Positions 14,000 to 20,129 of a stretch of DNA of 22,641 nucleotides are shown here, one piece after another. Each line of letters begins with the position of its first letter. Position 1 is the first letter of the stretch. The notes beneath the pieces were generated by a model. The model was not told the origin of the DNA. It made no database searches and saw only the letters and a list, made by a program, of their open reading frames with translations. A program made the position numbers and the translations under genes. This stretch comes from a virus, in the IMG/VR virus record IMGVR_UViG_3300042298_000781, positions 1-22,641 of that record, one strand, 5' to 3'.

Positions 14000-14181
14000 T
14001 TTTTGCGCAGCCAGTCCTGCACAGTCTGCGTTTCGTATATCCTAATGCACGTCCAGACAATAGCGGCAATGGTGGCGATGATGGTCAGCGCGGTAGAGAA
14101 CACCCCGAGCCACGCAGCGAATACCGTACCATAAGCCGCTGCGTCGGCTAGGTGCTTAACTTGATCCGTTTGCTGCACCAT
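13996..14181 (-). CDS. Putative single-TM (class II/III-like) holin, 61 aa
   Basis: The preferred start is the ATG at 14,181, which has AAGGGG 7 nt upstream (14,189-14,194); an upstream ATG at 14,199 has no visible ribosome site. The product has a polar N-terminus QQTDQVKHLADAAAYG, one long hydrophobic segment VFAAWLGVFSTALTIIATIAAIVWTCI (about 19-45), and a RIYETQTVQDWLRKK tail. The RxxETxTV ending is one I associate with small phage holins. With the 3-TM holin downstream, the cassette has two holin candidates; one may act as antiholin or pinholin. Confidence 0.65.
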   Translation of the reverse strand: MVQQTDQVKHLADAAAYGTVFAAWLGVFSTALTIIATIAAIVWTCIRIYETQTVQDWLRKK

Positions 14182-14188
14182 TTTACCG

Positions 14189-14194
14189 CCCCTT
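14189..14194 (-). promoter_or_regulatory. Shine-Dalgarno choosing the holin-like gene start
   Basis: On the minus strand AAGGGG lies 7 nt before the ATG at 14,181. It supports that start over the ATG at 14,199. Confidence 0.55.
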
Positions 14195-14209
14195 GTCATG
14201 TTGTTGTGT

Positions 14210-14266
14210 TTACCGCGGTGACTTTCCGCGTGCGGCGTTCTGTCTTGCTTTAGAAAGTGTTGTCAT
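14210..14266 (-). CDS. Micro-ORF, 18 aa, basic
   Basis: ATG at 14,266 shares TAATG with the preceding micro-ORF and has AAAAGGA (14,274-14,280) 7 nt upstream, a better ribosome site than most genes here. It encodes MTTLSKARQNAARGKSPR and stops at TAA. The peptide is basic and unrecognised. It may be a leader or a decayed remnant of a longer protein. Together with its neighbour it accounts for the only apparent gap on the minus strand. Confidence 0.35.
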   Translation of the reverse strand: MTTLSKARQNAARGKSPR

Positions 14267-14367
14267 TACTCAATCCTTTTCACAGTAAGCCTGTTATAAC
14301 TTCCGTCAGTTACGACGGTGACGGCCTCTCCCATAAACGCTTCGACTTTTATCGTAATTGAGGCCAT
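14266..14367 (-). CDS. Micro-ORF, 33 aa
   Basis: ATG at 14,367 shares TAATG with the tailspike stop; its own TAA shares TAATG with the next micro-ORF. It encodes a short beta-rich peptide (MASITIKVEAFMGEAVTVV then TDGSYNRLTVKRIE). No family is known to me. Exact coupling at both ends is the only support; it could be a real small protein or a detached C-terminal fragment of a tail protein. Confidence 0.4.
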   Translation of the reverse strand: MASITIKVEAFMGEAVTVVTDGSYNRLTVKRIE

Positions 14368-16835
14368 TACGTAAGCCTGTTCTGGTGAACGTATACATAA
14401 TCCACGGTCACGTTCCTTGTGGCGGTCGAACGCGATATCGCTGCAACAACCGGAGTCATCGGCGTGTTTGGTGTAACAGCCCCAGCAACAGTAACTCCAA
14501 CAAGAACGCCGTTTCTGTAAAAGGTTGCGGCGCCGGTGCCGTCATCTACTTCAATTCGCCACGTCTCGTAAGTTGCTGCAGCAGGCGCTACACCCATGTT
14601 CTGCTGGACCGCATCAACATCCGTGGCGACCCCCACAGCCCACCAGTTATCCGTAGACATCGACGTGTCAAACATGACCCCGAAGGCATTAGACGCGTTG
14701 GTATTGATCGTGTCCGCAGACGCCGCAGACTCGATGGGGAATTCCAAAGCAGCGATCTGGTCCGTCATCCCGACGAACACGGCGACGTTCGTAATGGCGC
14801 TAATTTGCAGTCGAAACTCGCAAGCGAAGCCGCCTTGCGCGGGACGCCATGTAAGTTGAGAATGAAGTTGCACTCCGTTCGTCGCCATCGTCCCGGCCGC
14901 GTCGTCCCCGGTAGTCATTCGCATGGTTCCGTGAGTCGCAATCACAACAGCAGGAGCCACAACTTGCGGGTCACTGCCTATTTGCGAACCCCACTCGTCG
15001 GCCAGAAAATCGCCAAGGAAGTCGTCAAAATGCTCTACGCGCTTCGTGATCGCTCGGCTGATGCGGTGGCGTTCATTGCTACCGTAGGCAACTAACTCGA
15101 TGTGTCCTCGTCCAGCGTCCTCTAAAATAAGGCCACCGCTTCTCCCGGTTAGTGGTGCTGGCAGATCGGCGCTTACAACAAGCGCGTGTCGCATCAGCGG
15201 CGAGTTGCCGTTGTAACAATAGACCGCGTACTCCCCAAGCGGGGAGTTTGTGGACGTTGGCATCGACTCAAACAGTCGCGTAAAAGTCGTCAACGTAACC
15301 GTGGCCAAGTCTTGAATCTGCACGTTCTCACACACCAACAACGAACGCGCTTGTGCGGTAATGTCAAGAGCAGTTTTTCCTGCCCCGCCACCGGAGCTGA
15401 TATTCCTAAGTGAAATGTTGCTGACGTTCCTGAGATAAATTCCGTTCTCGTTACCCAGGTAAGAATCCGACAAAGCAAAAGATCGCAGAAGTTGCGCTGC
15501 TGATAGGTCAATGTAGATAGGCCAGTACCCTGCGTTGCCTTGTTCGGTGCGTAAATTTTCTATAGAAAGAGGGTAGGAAATACCAGTCGCCGCTGTGCTG
15601 ACCCAATACAAACCGTGCGTTCCTCCTACCCATGCTTGAGTACCGGAAAACTTCACGTTCGACAAATCGACGCCGCTTTCTATTTCGACGGCCTTGGCGG
15701 TCGTAATTAGGTAAACATCGTTAAATTCAAAGTGATCTATGTCAATCGGAGCGTAATTAGGATTCGTAGAAATCAGCAGAGGCCGCAGGCAGTTGATTGC
15801 GATGCGGCTGAAATATGACGCATCTCGTCCATTGGTCTTTATCCCGATGCTAGACCCCGCCCAAGAATTAACCGCGAAGTCCTCGCATACAAAGAGGTTC
15901 ACATCAACAACATTGAGCGCGGTTTTGGTTTGCGTGTTGCCGCCGCCGCTAATAAAGCCGATACCCTTTATAGAGGACTGCACCAACTGAGTCGCCGTGG
16001 CTTTTTGGAAGCGAACGCATGTTGCCTCCCCTGATGGCCGAAAATCAATGGTGCTGGATTGAGGCCCATCGCCGCGAAGATTTATACGATCATTGCTAAT
16101 ACGTATCTCGGAGGACACAAGATAAGTGCCCGGTGGAAAGTAGATCAAACCCTTTGTCGCGGTTGAGGCTTCTACCGCGCTGATCGTTCTCTGGATTGCG
16201 GCAGTATCATCAGTGACACCATCACCGACAGCACCAAAGTCTTTGACGCTGACACTCTCGCCAAGTTTTGCGGTAACGCTGCGTTCAACAGCGCCAGTTC
16301 CTGATTGTGTAAACGTGCTGGTGTTGGCGTCACCCACTGCTAACTCAAAGGCGTTGCCTGCCACATTGCGGCGGAGGTAATAACCTGCTTTGCCTGTAAC
16401 AGTGATGTCAGTTTGCTCTCCCTCAGATGACGGCACTTTCAGTGACCGACCTATTTCTTCATCAATCTGTTGGTCGATCATGGTCAACCGGTCGAGCCGG
16501 TCTTCCAGCACTTCCGCGTCGTTGATGTCGTTGTTCAGGAAGTCGTCGTCTTGTGTCAGGGGCAGCACGCGGCGAATAACCAGCGTAATCCCCGCAGCCG
16601 GTGCGCCGTAGGGGCTGGAGCCGCCAGCCAAACTAACCGTTCCGGTGGCTCCTGCGCCGCCGGATACCGTGTAGTCCGTGTTTTCGACCAAGGCTTCGGA
16701 CGCGCCGGTTGAGTCCGTGACCGCCGTGAGCACAAGGTCACTGGTGTCAAAGAAGACCACTGGCGACGTGGCGAAGCTGGTCGTAACACCGTTGCCAGCG
16801 AAGGTCTTGCGGTTAGTTACTGAACTGACAGTCAT
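14367..16835 (-). CDS. Tailspike/tail fibre with pectate-lyase-like beta-helix
   Basis: An 822-residue receptor-binding protein. Residues 1-130 (NRKTFAGNGVTTSFAT, VIRRVLPLTQDDDFLNND, VLEDRLDRLTMIDQQIDEEIGRSL) match the T7-type fibre head-binding domain that docks to the tail. Near 196-215, SVKDFGAVGDGVTDDTAAIQ is the start of a pectate-lyase-3 type right-handed beta-helix, which runs to about 590 and probably binds or cleaves a surface polysaccharide. From about 600 (VEHFDDFLGDFLADEW) to the end, a beta-sandwich, lectin/LamG-like domain (EFRLQI, WWAVGVATD, YETWRIEVDDG) caps the trimer. AGGGG before the ATG is a good ribosome site. G+C falls to about 35-45% in parts of the beta-helix, as expected for a domain swapped between phages. 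Confidence 0.85.
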   Translation of the reverse strand: MTVSSVTNRKTFAGNGVTTSFATSPVVFFDTSDLVLTAVTDSTGASEALVENTDYTVSGGAGATGTVSLAGGSSPYGAPAAGITLVIRRVLPLTQDDDFLNNDINDAEVLEDRLDRLTMIDQQIDEEIGRSLKVPSSEGEQTDITVTGKAGYYLRRNVAGNAFELAVGDANTSTFTQSGTGAVERSVTAKLGESVSVKDFGAVGDGVTDDTAAIQRTISAVEASTATKGLIYFPPGTYLVSSEIRISNDRINLRGDGPQSSTIDFRPSGEATCVRFQKATATQLVQSSIKGIGFISGGGNTQTKTALNVVDVNLFVCEDFAVNSWAGSSIGIKTNGRDASYFSRIAINCLRPLLISTNPNYAPIDIDHFEFNDVYLITTAKAVEIESGVDLSNVKFSGTQAWVGGTHGLYWVSTAATGISYPLSIENLRTEQGNAGYWPIYIDLSAAQLLRSFALSDSYLGNENGIYLRNVSNISLRNISSGGGAGKTALDITAQARSLLVCENVQIQDLATVTLTTFTRLFESMPTSTNSPLGEYAVYCYNGNSPLMRHALVVSADLPAPLTGRSGGLILEDAGRGHIELVAYGSNERHRISRAITKRVEHFDDFLGDFLADEWGSQIGSDPQVVAPAVVIATHGTMRMTTGDDAAGTMATNGVQLHSQLTWRPAQGGFACEFRLQISAITNVAVFVGMTDQIAALEFPIESAASADTINTNASNAFGVMFDTSMSTDNWWAVGVATDVDAVQQNMGVAPAAATYETWRIEVDDGTGAATFYRNGVLVGVTVAGAVTPNTPMTPVVAAISRSTATRNVTVDYVYVHQNRLT

Positions 16836-16857
16836 TTTTAATCCCCTATATTCCAGT

Positions 16858-17388
16858 TTACCCTAAGAGCAGGAACATTGTTTCAAGTTCTTGTTTCCGT
16901 TGCTTTTTCTTTGTTGGCGTTTGCACCGACATGGCCATCACGTCCCAGTATGCGATGGGCGGGGGCAGTCGGGTGACGCTGAGTTCCGCATCCTGCCCCG
17001 TCACACTGAACGTGCCGTGCTGCGCCACCAGTTCGTAACCCGCTGTGACCGGCGTGTATGTGATGTCGATGTCTTGCCCGGCCAGCGCAAAGCTGCCATG
17101 CAAAGGCGACAGCGCGCGGTTGCGGGCCAGCGCAGCATCCTGGCCGGTCAGACTGAACGTGCCATGGTTGGCTTCGATCAGCTTGCTGCGCAGCAGCGTG
17201 ATGTTCTGCCCTGAAAGGCTGAACGTCCCGTGGGTCGGCGATAGCGCCCGGTTGCGGCTGATCGTAACCGACTGACCAGTCAGGCTGAACGTGCCGTGCT
17301 GCGCCGTGATGTCGTAGTTGACCGGCGCCCCACCGCTTGCTGGGTTGTCGGCAATCGTGCCGTCGGCTATGGTGCCGTAGGCGATCAT
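16858..17388 (-). CDS. Virion-associated protein of HGTFSLTGQ-type repeats, 176 aa
   Basis: The core consists of five copies of (H)G(T/S)F(S/A)(L/V)(T/S/A)GQ starting at residues 31, 53, 75, 97 and 124, so four successive starts are exactly 22 residues apart and the last step is 27. Each unit looks like two beta-strands. The NRALSP segment occurs before repeats 2 and 4. Flanks are a low-complexity start (IAYGTIADGTIADNP) and a Lys-rich C-terminus (TPTKKKQRKQELETMF). I recall similar FTLTGQ repeats in phage tail-region proteins. Position between the glycine-rich protein and the tailspike suggests a tail or tail-spike accessory; function unknown. Confidence 0.7.
   Translation of the reverse strand: MIAYGTIADGTIADNPASGGAPVNYDITAQHGTFSLTGQSVTISRNRALSPTHGTFSLSGQNITLLRSKLIEANHGTFSLTGQDAALARNRALSPLHGSFALAGQDIDITYTPVTAGYELVAQHGTFSVTGQDAELSVTRLPPPIAYWDVMAMSVQTPTKKKQRKQELETMFLLLG
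16983..17298 (-). repeat. Five imperfect 66-bp coding repeats
   Basis: DNA encoding the 22-residue units; related bases such as GAACGTGCC recur along the plus strand (for example near 17,007, 17,155, 17,223 with one change and 17,288). The last interval is 81 bp. Imperfect identity suggests old duplication with drift rather than recent slippage. Confidence 0.75.
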
Positions 17389-17391
17389 GCG

Positions 17392-18321
17392 TTACCAACA
17401 CGTCAGGATGGCGAACGCATCGCCGCCGAAGCCCACCTGGCCGACGGTAGATGTGGTCAGTGCACCACCCATGCCCCCGCCGCCGCAGCCTGGCGCGCCA
17501 TGGCCACCACGGCCTTGAACGAGGCCGGTGGTTAAAGCAGTGCCGTGTGTGGAAGCACTGCCGGTGCCGCCTATGAAGTAGCCAAGATTCGCAACCGGCC
17601 GGAAACCAGCATTGCCAAAAGCCGCAGGAACGGTGGCCGTAGCGGAACCCTGCCCGCCAAGCAGCGTGGGAAAGGCACCCGCGCCCGTTAATTGTCCGCC
17701 GTTGGTGCCGGTCGCCGCTGCTGCCGGCAGTCCGCCGCCGCCCGTGCCGCCCGTAACAAACGCGCCGGTGGTCGGCAGCGTCAGGTTGGCCGCCGCGACA
17801 GTCGCACCGCCTGCCGTGCCGACTTGTGACGCCAGCACTTGAATCGCATACATCCAGCCCAGCGGCATGTTGGTTGCGGCAGCAATCGCCGCAGCGGTGC
17901 CGACCGTGCCGCCTGTTGCACCCGAAGCGTTGCCACCATGTAAGCCGCCGTTGGCAAACGCGATGACGCCGTTCGCGGCGGTGGCCGGCTCGATCGCCAC
18001 ATAGCTGGCAAAGTTTGCCGTTGCCGTGGGTTTGCGCCCCGCCAGTGATAAATACAGCCGATCCGGCAATACAGCCAGGGGCATTTGAAGTATCGTGATT
18101 GCCCCACTTTGCCCGCCCGCACCACCAGCAGCGGTTGAGTTCGCGCCGACCACACCAGTGCCGCCATTACCACCGGCGCCAACCAGCACAATGGACAGCA
18201 TGGACTTGCCACGTGGCTTGGTCCACGTTTTCCAAGACGTGCCAGCAGTTACCGCGTCGCCAAAGAACCACTGAACATCAGCGGCGCCTGTTGACTTCGG
18301 AGTGTGGGAAAAGTCCAGCAT
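17392..18321 (-). CDS. Glycine-rich phage structural/adhesion protein, 309 aa
   Basis: After a start with WFFGDAVTAGTSWKTWTKPRG and a strand MLSIVLVGAGGNGG, the protein is dominated by Gly, Ala and Thr with many GG and GGGG runs, ending GGMGGALTTSTVGQVGFGG and a terminal Cys-Trp. The WKTWTKPxG lead followed by IVLVGAGGxGG is a pattern I recall from glycine-rich phage tail proteins. Polyglycine-II type sandwiches in phage adhesins are a possible structural model, but this is inference. It overlaps the upstream gene (ATGA) and lies next to the tail genes, consistent with a host-contact or tail-tip role. Confidence 0.65.
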   Translation of the reverse strand: MLDFSHTPKSTGAADVQWFFGDAVTAGTSWKTWTKPRGKSMLSIVLVGAGGNGGTGVVGANSTAAGGAGGQSGAITILQMPLAVLPDRLYLSLAGRKPTATANFASYVAIEPATAANGVIAFANGGLHGGNASGATGGTVGTAAAIAAATNMPLGWMYAIQVLASQVGTAGGATVAAANLTLPTTGAFVTGGTGGGGLPAAAATGTNGGQLTGAGAFPTLLGGQGSATATVPAAFGNAGFRPVANLGYFIGGTGSASTHGTALTTGLVQGRGGHGAPGCGGGGMGGALTTSTVGQVGFGGDAFAILTCW

Positions 18322-18770
18322 CAGTATTTGCCGCCAATGACTGACACGGCCCAGCCGGTGGTGACTGCCGTGCCAATCCCTCCATAGATGCGATAGCCGG
18401 GAGGGATGGCCATGTTCAGCGTGTACTCAATGTCAGGCGACGCTGCGACGATGCTGTATGCCGTGGCGGGGAGTGTCACTTCACCGATTAGCACGTTGTT
18501 GGCCGGGGTGGCCGGGGTGCTGCCGTTGTTCAGGAACAGACGCAACACCGATGCGGTGGACGTGCCGGTGATGGCTGCGCACTTGGCGCGCACTCTTTGC
18601 ACAAAGCCGCCATTGGTGGCGTCCGCCGTGAACAACAGCACAGCATTGGCATCGCTGCCGTTAAAACCGGACACGTTGGCGGCGGTCATTGCAGTAGCGA
18701 TCAGCGCGGACGTGCCGTTCCACTGAATGTCTGCTACCTTGCTATAGATTGGGTCATTATTACCGGGCAT
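18321..18770 (-). CDS. Probable virion structural protein, 149 aa
   Basis: The protein (MPGNNDPIYSKVADIQWNG, then FTADATNGGFVQRVRAK, VLRLFLNNGS, IEYTLNMAIPPGYRIYGGIG) is beta-rich with Ala/Thr/Gly composition. I recall similar small proteins in phage tail-fibre regions, annotated only as structural or hypothetical. An AAGGAG ribosome site stands 8-9 nt before the ATG. It overlaps the glycine-rich gene by 4 nt, so the two are probably co-translated. Function is not recognised; a small trimeric beta-sandwich on the virion is plausible. Confidence 0.6.
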   Translation of the reverse strand: MPGNNDPIYSKVADIQWNGTSALIATAMTAANVSGFNGSDANAVLLFTADATNGGFVQRVRAKCAAITGTSTASVLRLFLNNGSTPATPANNVLIGEVTLPATAYSIVAASPDIEYTLNMAIPPGYRIYGGIGTAVTTGWAVSVIGGKY

Positions 18771-18781
18771 TGTCTATCTCC

Positions 18782-19132
18782 TTATGGCATTGCCATGCCG
18801 TTAAACTGTGCAACTTGGTAGCCTACGTTTGCGTGGCTGACTGTCTCTGCTGTCGCTGTGCAGTAGACATTCGATGTCCCTGCCAGCGTGATCGCGTTTC
18901 CTGAATTAGAACTGCTCCGTATCAAGTCTCTGGTCAACCCCGTAGTACCGTTGAACACACCTTCACCCACTTCCCACAATGCTCCAGACACCAGCAGGTA
19001 GGTCACTTTCAGCGACGCACTGCCGAACGCTGAAGCAAAGGTGCGGTAGTTGGTGACAGCCCCCGCAAGGGTGACGGCCCCCGTCCCTGTGGTGGCGGTA
19101 GTCTCTTGAACCCTGTCAGCGATGTATGGCAT
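18782..19132 (-). CDS. Conserved phage virion-associated protein, 116 aa
   Basis: The opening ADRVQETTATTGTGAVTLAG, then AVTNYRTFASAFG, ALWEVGEGVFNGTTGLTRD and SSSNSGNAITLAGTSNVYCT form a pattern I know from many phage tail or neck gene clusters (ADRVxETTxTTGTGxxxLxGA). These proteins are usually annotated as structural; exact role unknown. It shares TAATG with the upstream gene. The protein is beta-rich and lacks signal or membrane segments. Confidence 0.65.
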   Translation of the reverse strand: MPYIADRVQETTATTGTGAVTLAGAVTNYRTFASAFGSASLKVTYLLVSGALWEVGEGVFNGTTGLTRDLIRSSSNSGNAITLAGTSNVYCTATAETVSHANVGYQVAQFNGMAMP

Positions 19133-19545
19133 TACGTGGCCTGGAATACGCCGTTGGTGCCGTCAAGAGTGACGGTAACTGTCTCGCCTGCTGCGACCAC
19201 TTGGCTGCTGCCGTAGTCCCAGTAGCCAATCACGTTGTTGTTCGTGCTGTTGACCAGCAAGGCGTAGCGGAAGGTGAAGCCACCGCCACTGGCCGTCCAC
19301 GCGGTCGGGGAAGTCAGCACCAGTTTGTAGGTGCCGCCAGATTGCGTGGCGCTGGATACCGCGGCAGAATTGCCGCCCTGCGTGTAGCCGCCGCCAGTGG
19401 CCAAGTCCGTGGTGCCCGGCGTGAAGGCGGCGTTGGCCGGCGCAGCGGCAGACAAGGCAACCGCCCAAGTGTCGGAGCCAGCATTGACGGCTTCAAACAA
19501 CGGCTCAATCGCCGCGTTGATTTTTACGAATGATGCGGTTGGCAT
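19132..19545 (-). CDS. Conserved phage virion-associated protein, 137 aa
   Basis: The protein starts MPTASFVKINAAIEPLFEAV and continues DTWAVALSAAAPANA, LATGGGYTQGGNSAAV, TYKLVLTSPTAWTASGGGFTFRYALLVNST and VTLDGTNGVF. The LATGGGY and WTASGGxxTFRYA segments recur in phage tail-region proteins that I recall as hypothetical or structural. A GGAG lies about 6-9 nt before the ATG. Its stop shares TAATG with the next gene, so the run of small virion proteins is translationally linked. Confidence 0.65.
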   Translation of the reverse strand: MPTASFVKINAAIEPLFEAVNAGSDTWAVALSAAAPANAAFTPGTTDLATGGGYTQGGNSAAVSSATQSGGTYKLVLTSPTAWTASGGGFTFRYALLVNSTNNNVIGYWDYGSSQVVAAGETVTVTLDGTNGVFQAT

Positions 19546-19557
19546 TGCTGTCTCCGA

Positions 19558-19920
19558 TTAACGTAGTACGGTTCTGGACCGCATGGTGCCGAGTTCATCA
19601 GGCACCATCACGCGGTCGGCCAAAGCGGCCTGAATCATCTTATCCATGCGCTTCGCCAGCGACACTTCCAACTTCTCAATTGCCGCCACCAGCGCCGCGT
19701 CTTCCGGGGCGTCTTCTTCGTCGGCTTCTTCCACTTCAACGGGCTTACGGACTTCCCGGCGCAGTTCATCAATCTGCGTTTGCAGTTCCGCAGTCATGCG
19801 CTCGGCGGCGATGGCGCGGTCTTCCAGCACCAGGATCAGCCGCCCGAGTTGCCGCGCGGTTTCGTCTGACGTGTCATCCGGCAGCTTCAATTCCCTGCCA
19901 TTGCCAAGGTCGAGTATCAT
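19558..19920 (-). CDS. Coiled-coil hypothetical protein, 120 aa
   Basis: Residues about 17-60 form a likely coiled coil (TARQLGRLILVLEDRAIAAE, ELQTQIDELRREVRK), followed by a very acidic stretch (EVEEADEEDAPEDA) and another helix IEKLEVSLAKRMDKMIQAAL. The N-terminus MILDLGNGRELKLPDD looks like a small beta-hairpin. No family is recognised. Its start overlaps the upstream gene's stop (ATGA). Location next to the ejection protein suggests a virion or assembly role. Confidence 0.6.
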   Translation of the reverse strand: MILDLGNGRELKLPDDTSDETARQLGRLILVLEDRAIAAERMTAELQTQIDELRREVRKPVEVEEADEEDAPEDAALVAAIEKLEVSLAKRMDKMIQAALADRVMVPDELGTMRSRTVLR

Positions 19921-20129
19921 CGGGTTGCCCTAATTCGCCGTTCAGCTACGGGTGCCGGAGCCGCCACAACGGGCGCCGGTTCCTCTTTCCTAATCACTGG
20001 CGGTTGTCTAAAAAACATCTCTTGGTTGATAGCCCGCTGTGCTTGTTCCAGTATCTCTTGCCGATCTTCTTCGGAGCCAAACCGGTAAGCCGAAGACCGC
20101 CGTGCAGACTCCATTATAGCGTCAATCAT
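19917..20129 (-). CDS. Small hypothetical virion-region protein, 70 aa
   Basis: The ATG at 20,129 gives a 4-nt ATGA overlap with the large upstream gene and is preferred over a TTG at 20,156. The protein has a helical N-terminal part (MIDAIMESARRSSAYRFGSE, DRQEILEQAQRAINQE) and a Pro/Ala/Val-rich C-terminus ending in RRIRATR. Family unknown. It follows the ejection protein and may be a small ejection or core component, by position only. Confidence 0.55.
   Translation of the reverse strand: MIDAIMESARRSSAYRFGSEEDRQEILEQAQRAINQEMFFRQPPVIRKEEPAPVVAAPAPVAERRIRATR

Noticed and set aside
14200-14235. CGCGG/CCGCG hairpin near the micro-ORFs
   Set aside because: A 5-bp stem without a T-run on either strand, within a G+C-rich coding tail; not a convincing terminator.
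14358-15095. 245-codon plus-strand frame opposite the tailspike
   Set aside because: Arg-rich shadow composition and no motifs; the tailspike is clear on the minus strand.
14367-19545. Diversity-generating retroelement targeting the tail genes
   Set aside because: No reverse transcriptase and no template/variable repeat pair was seen; tail variability here is better explained by domain exchange and coding repeats.
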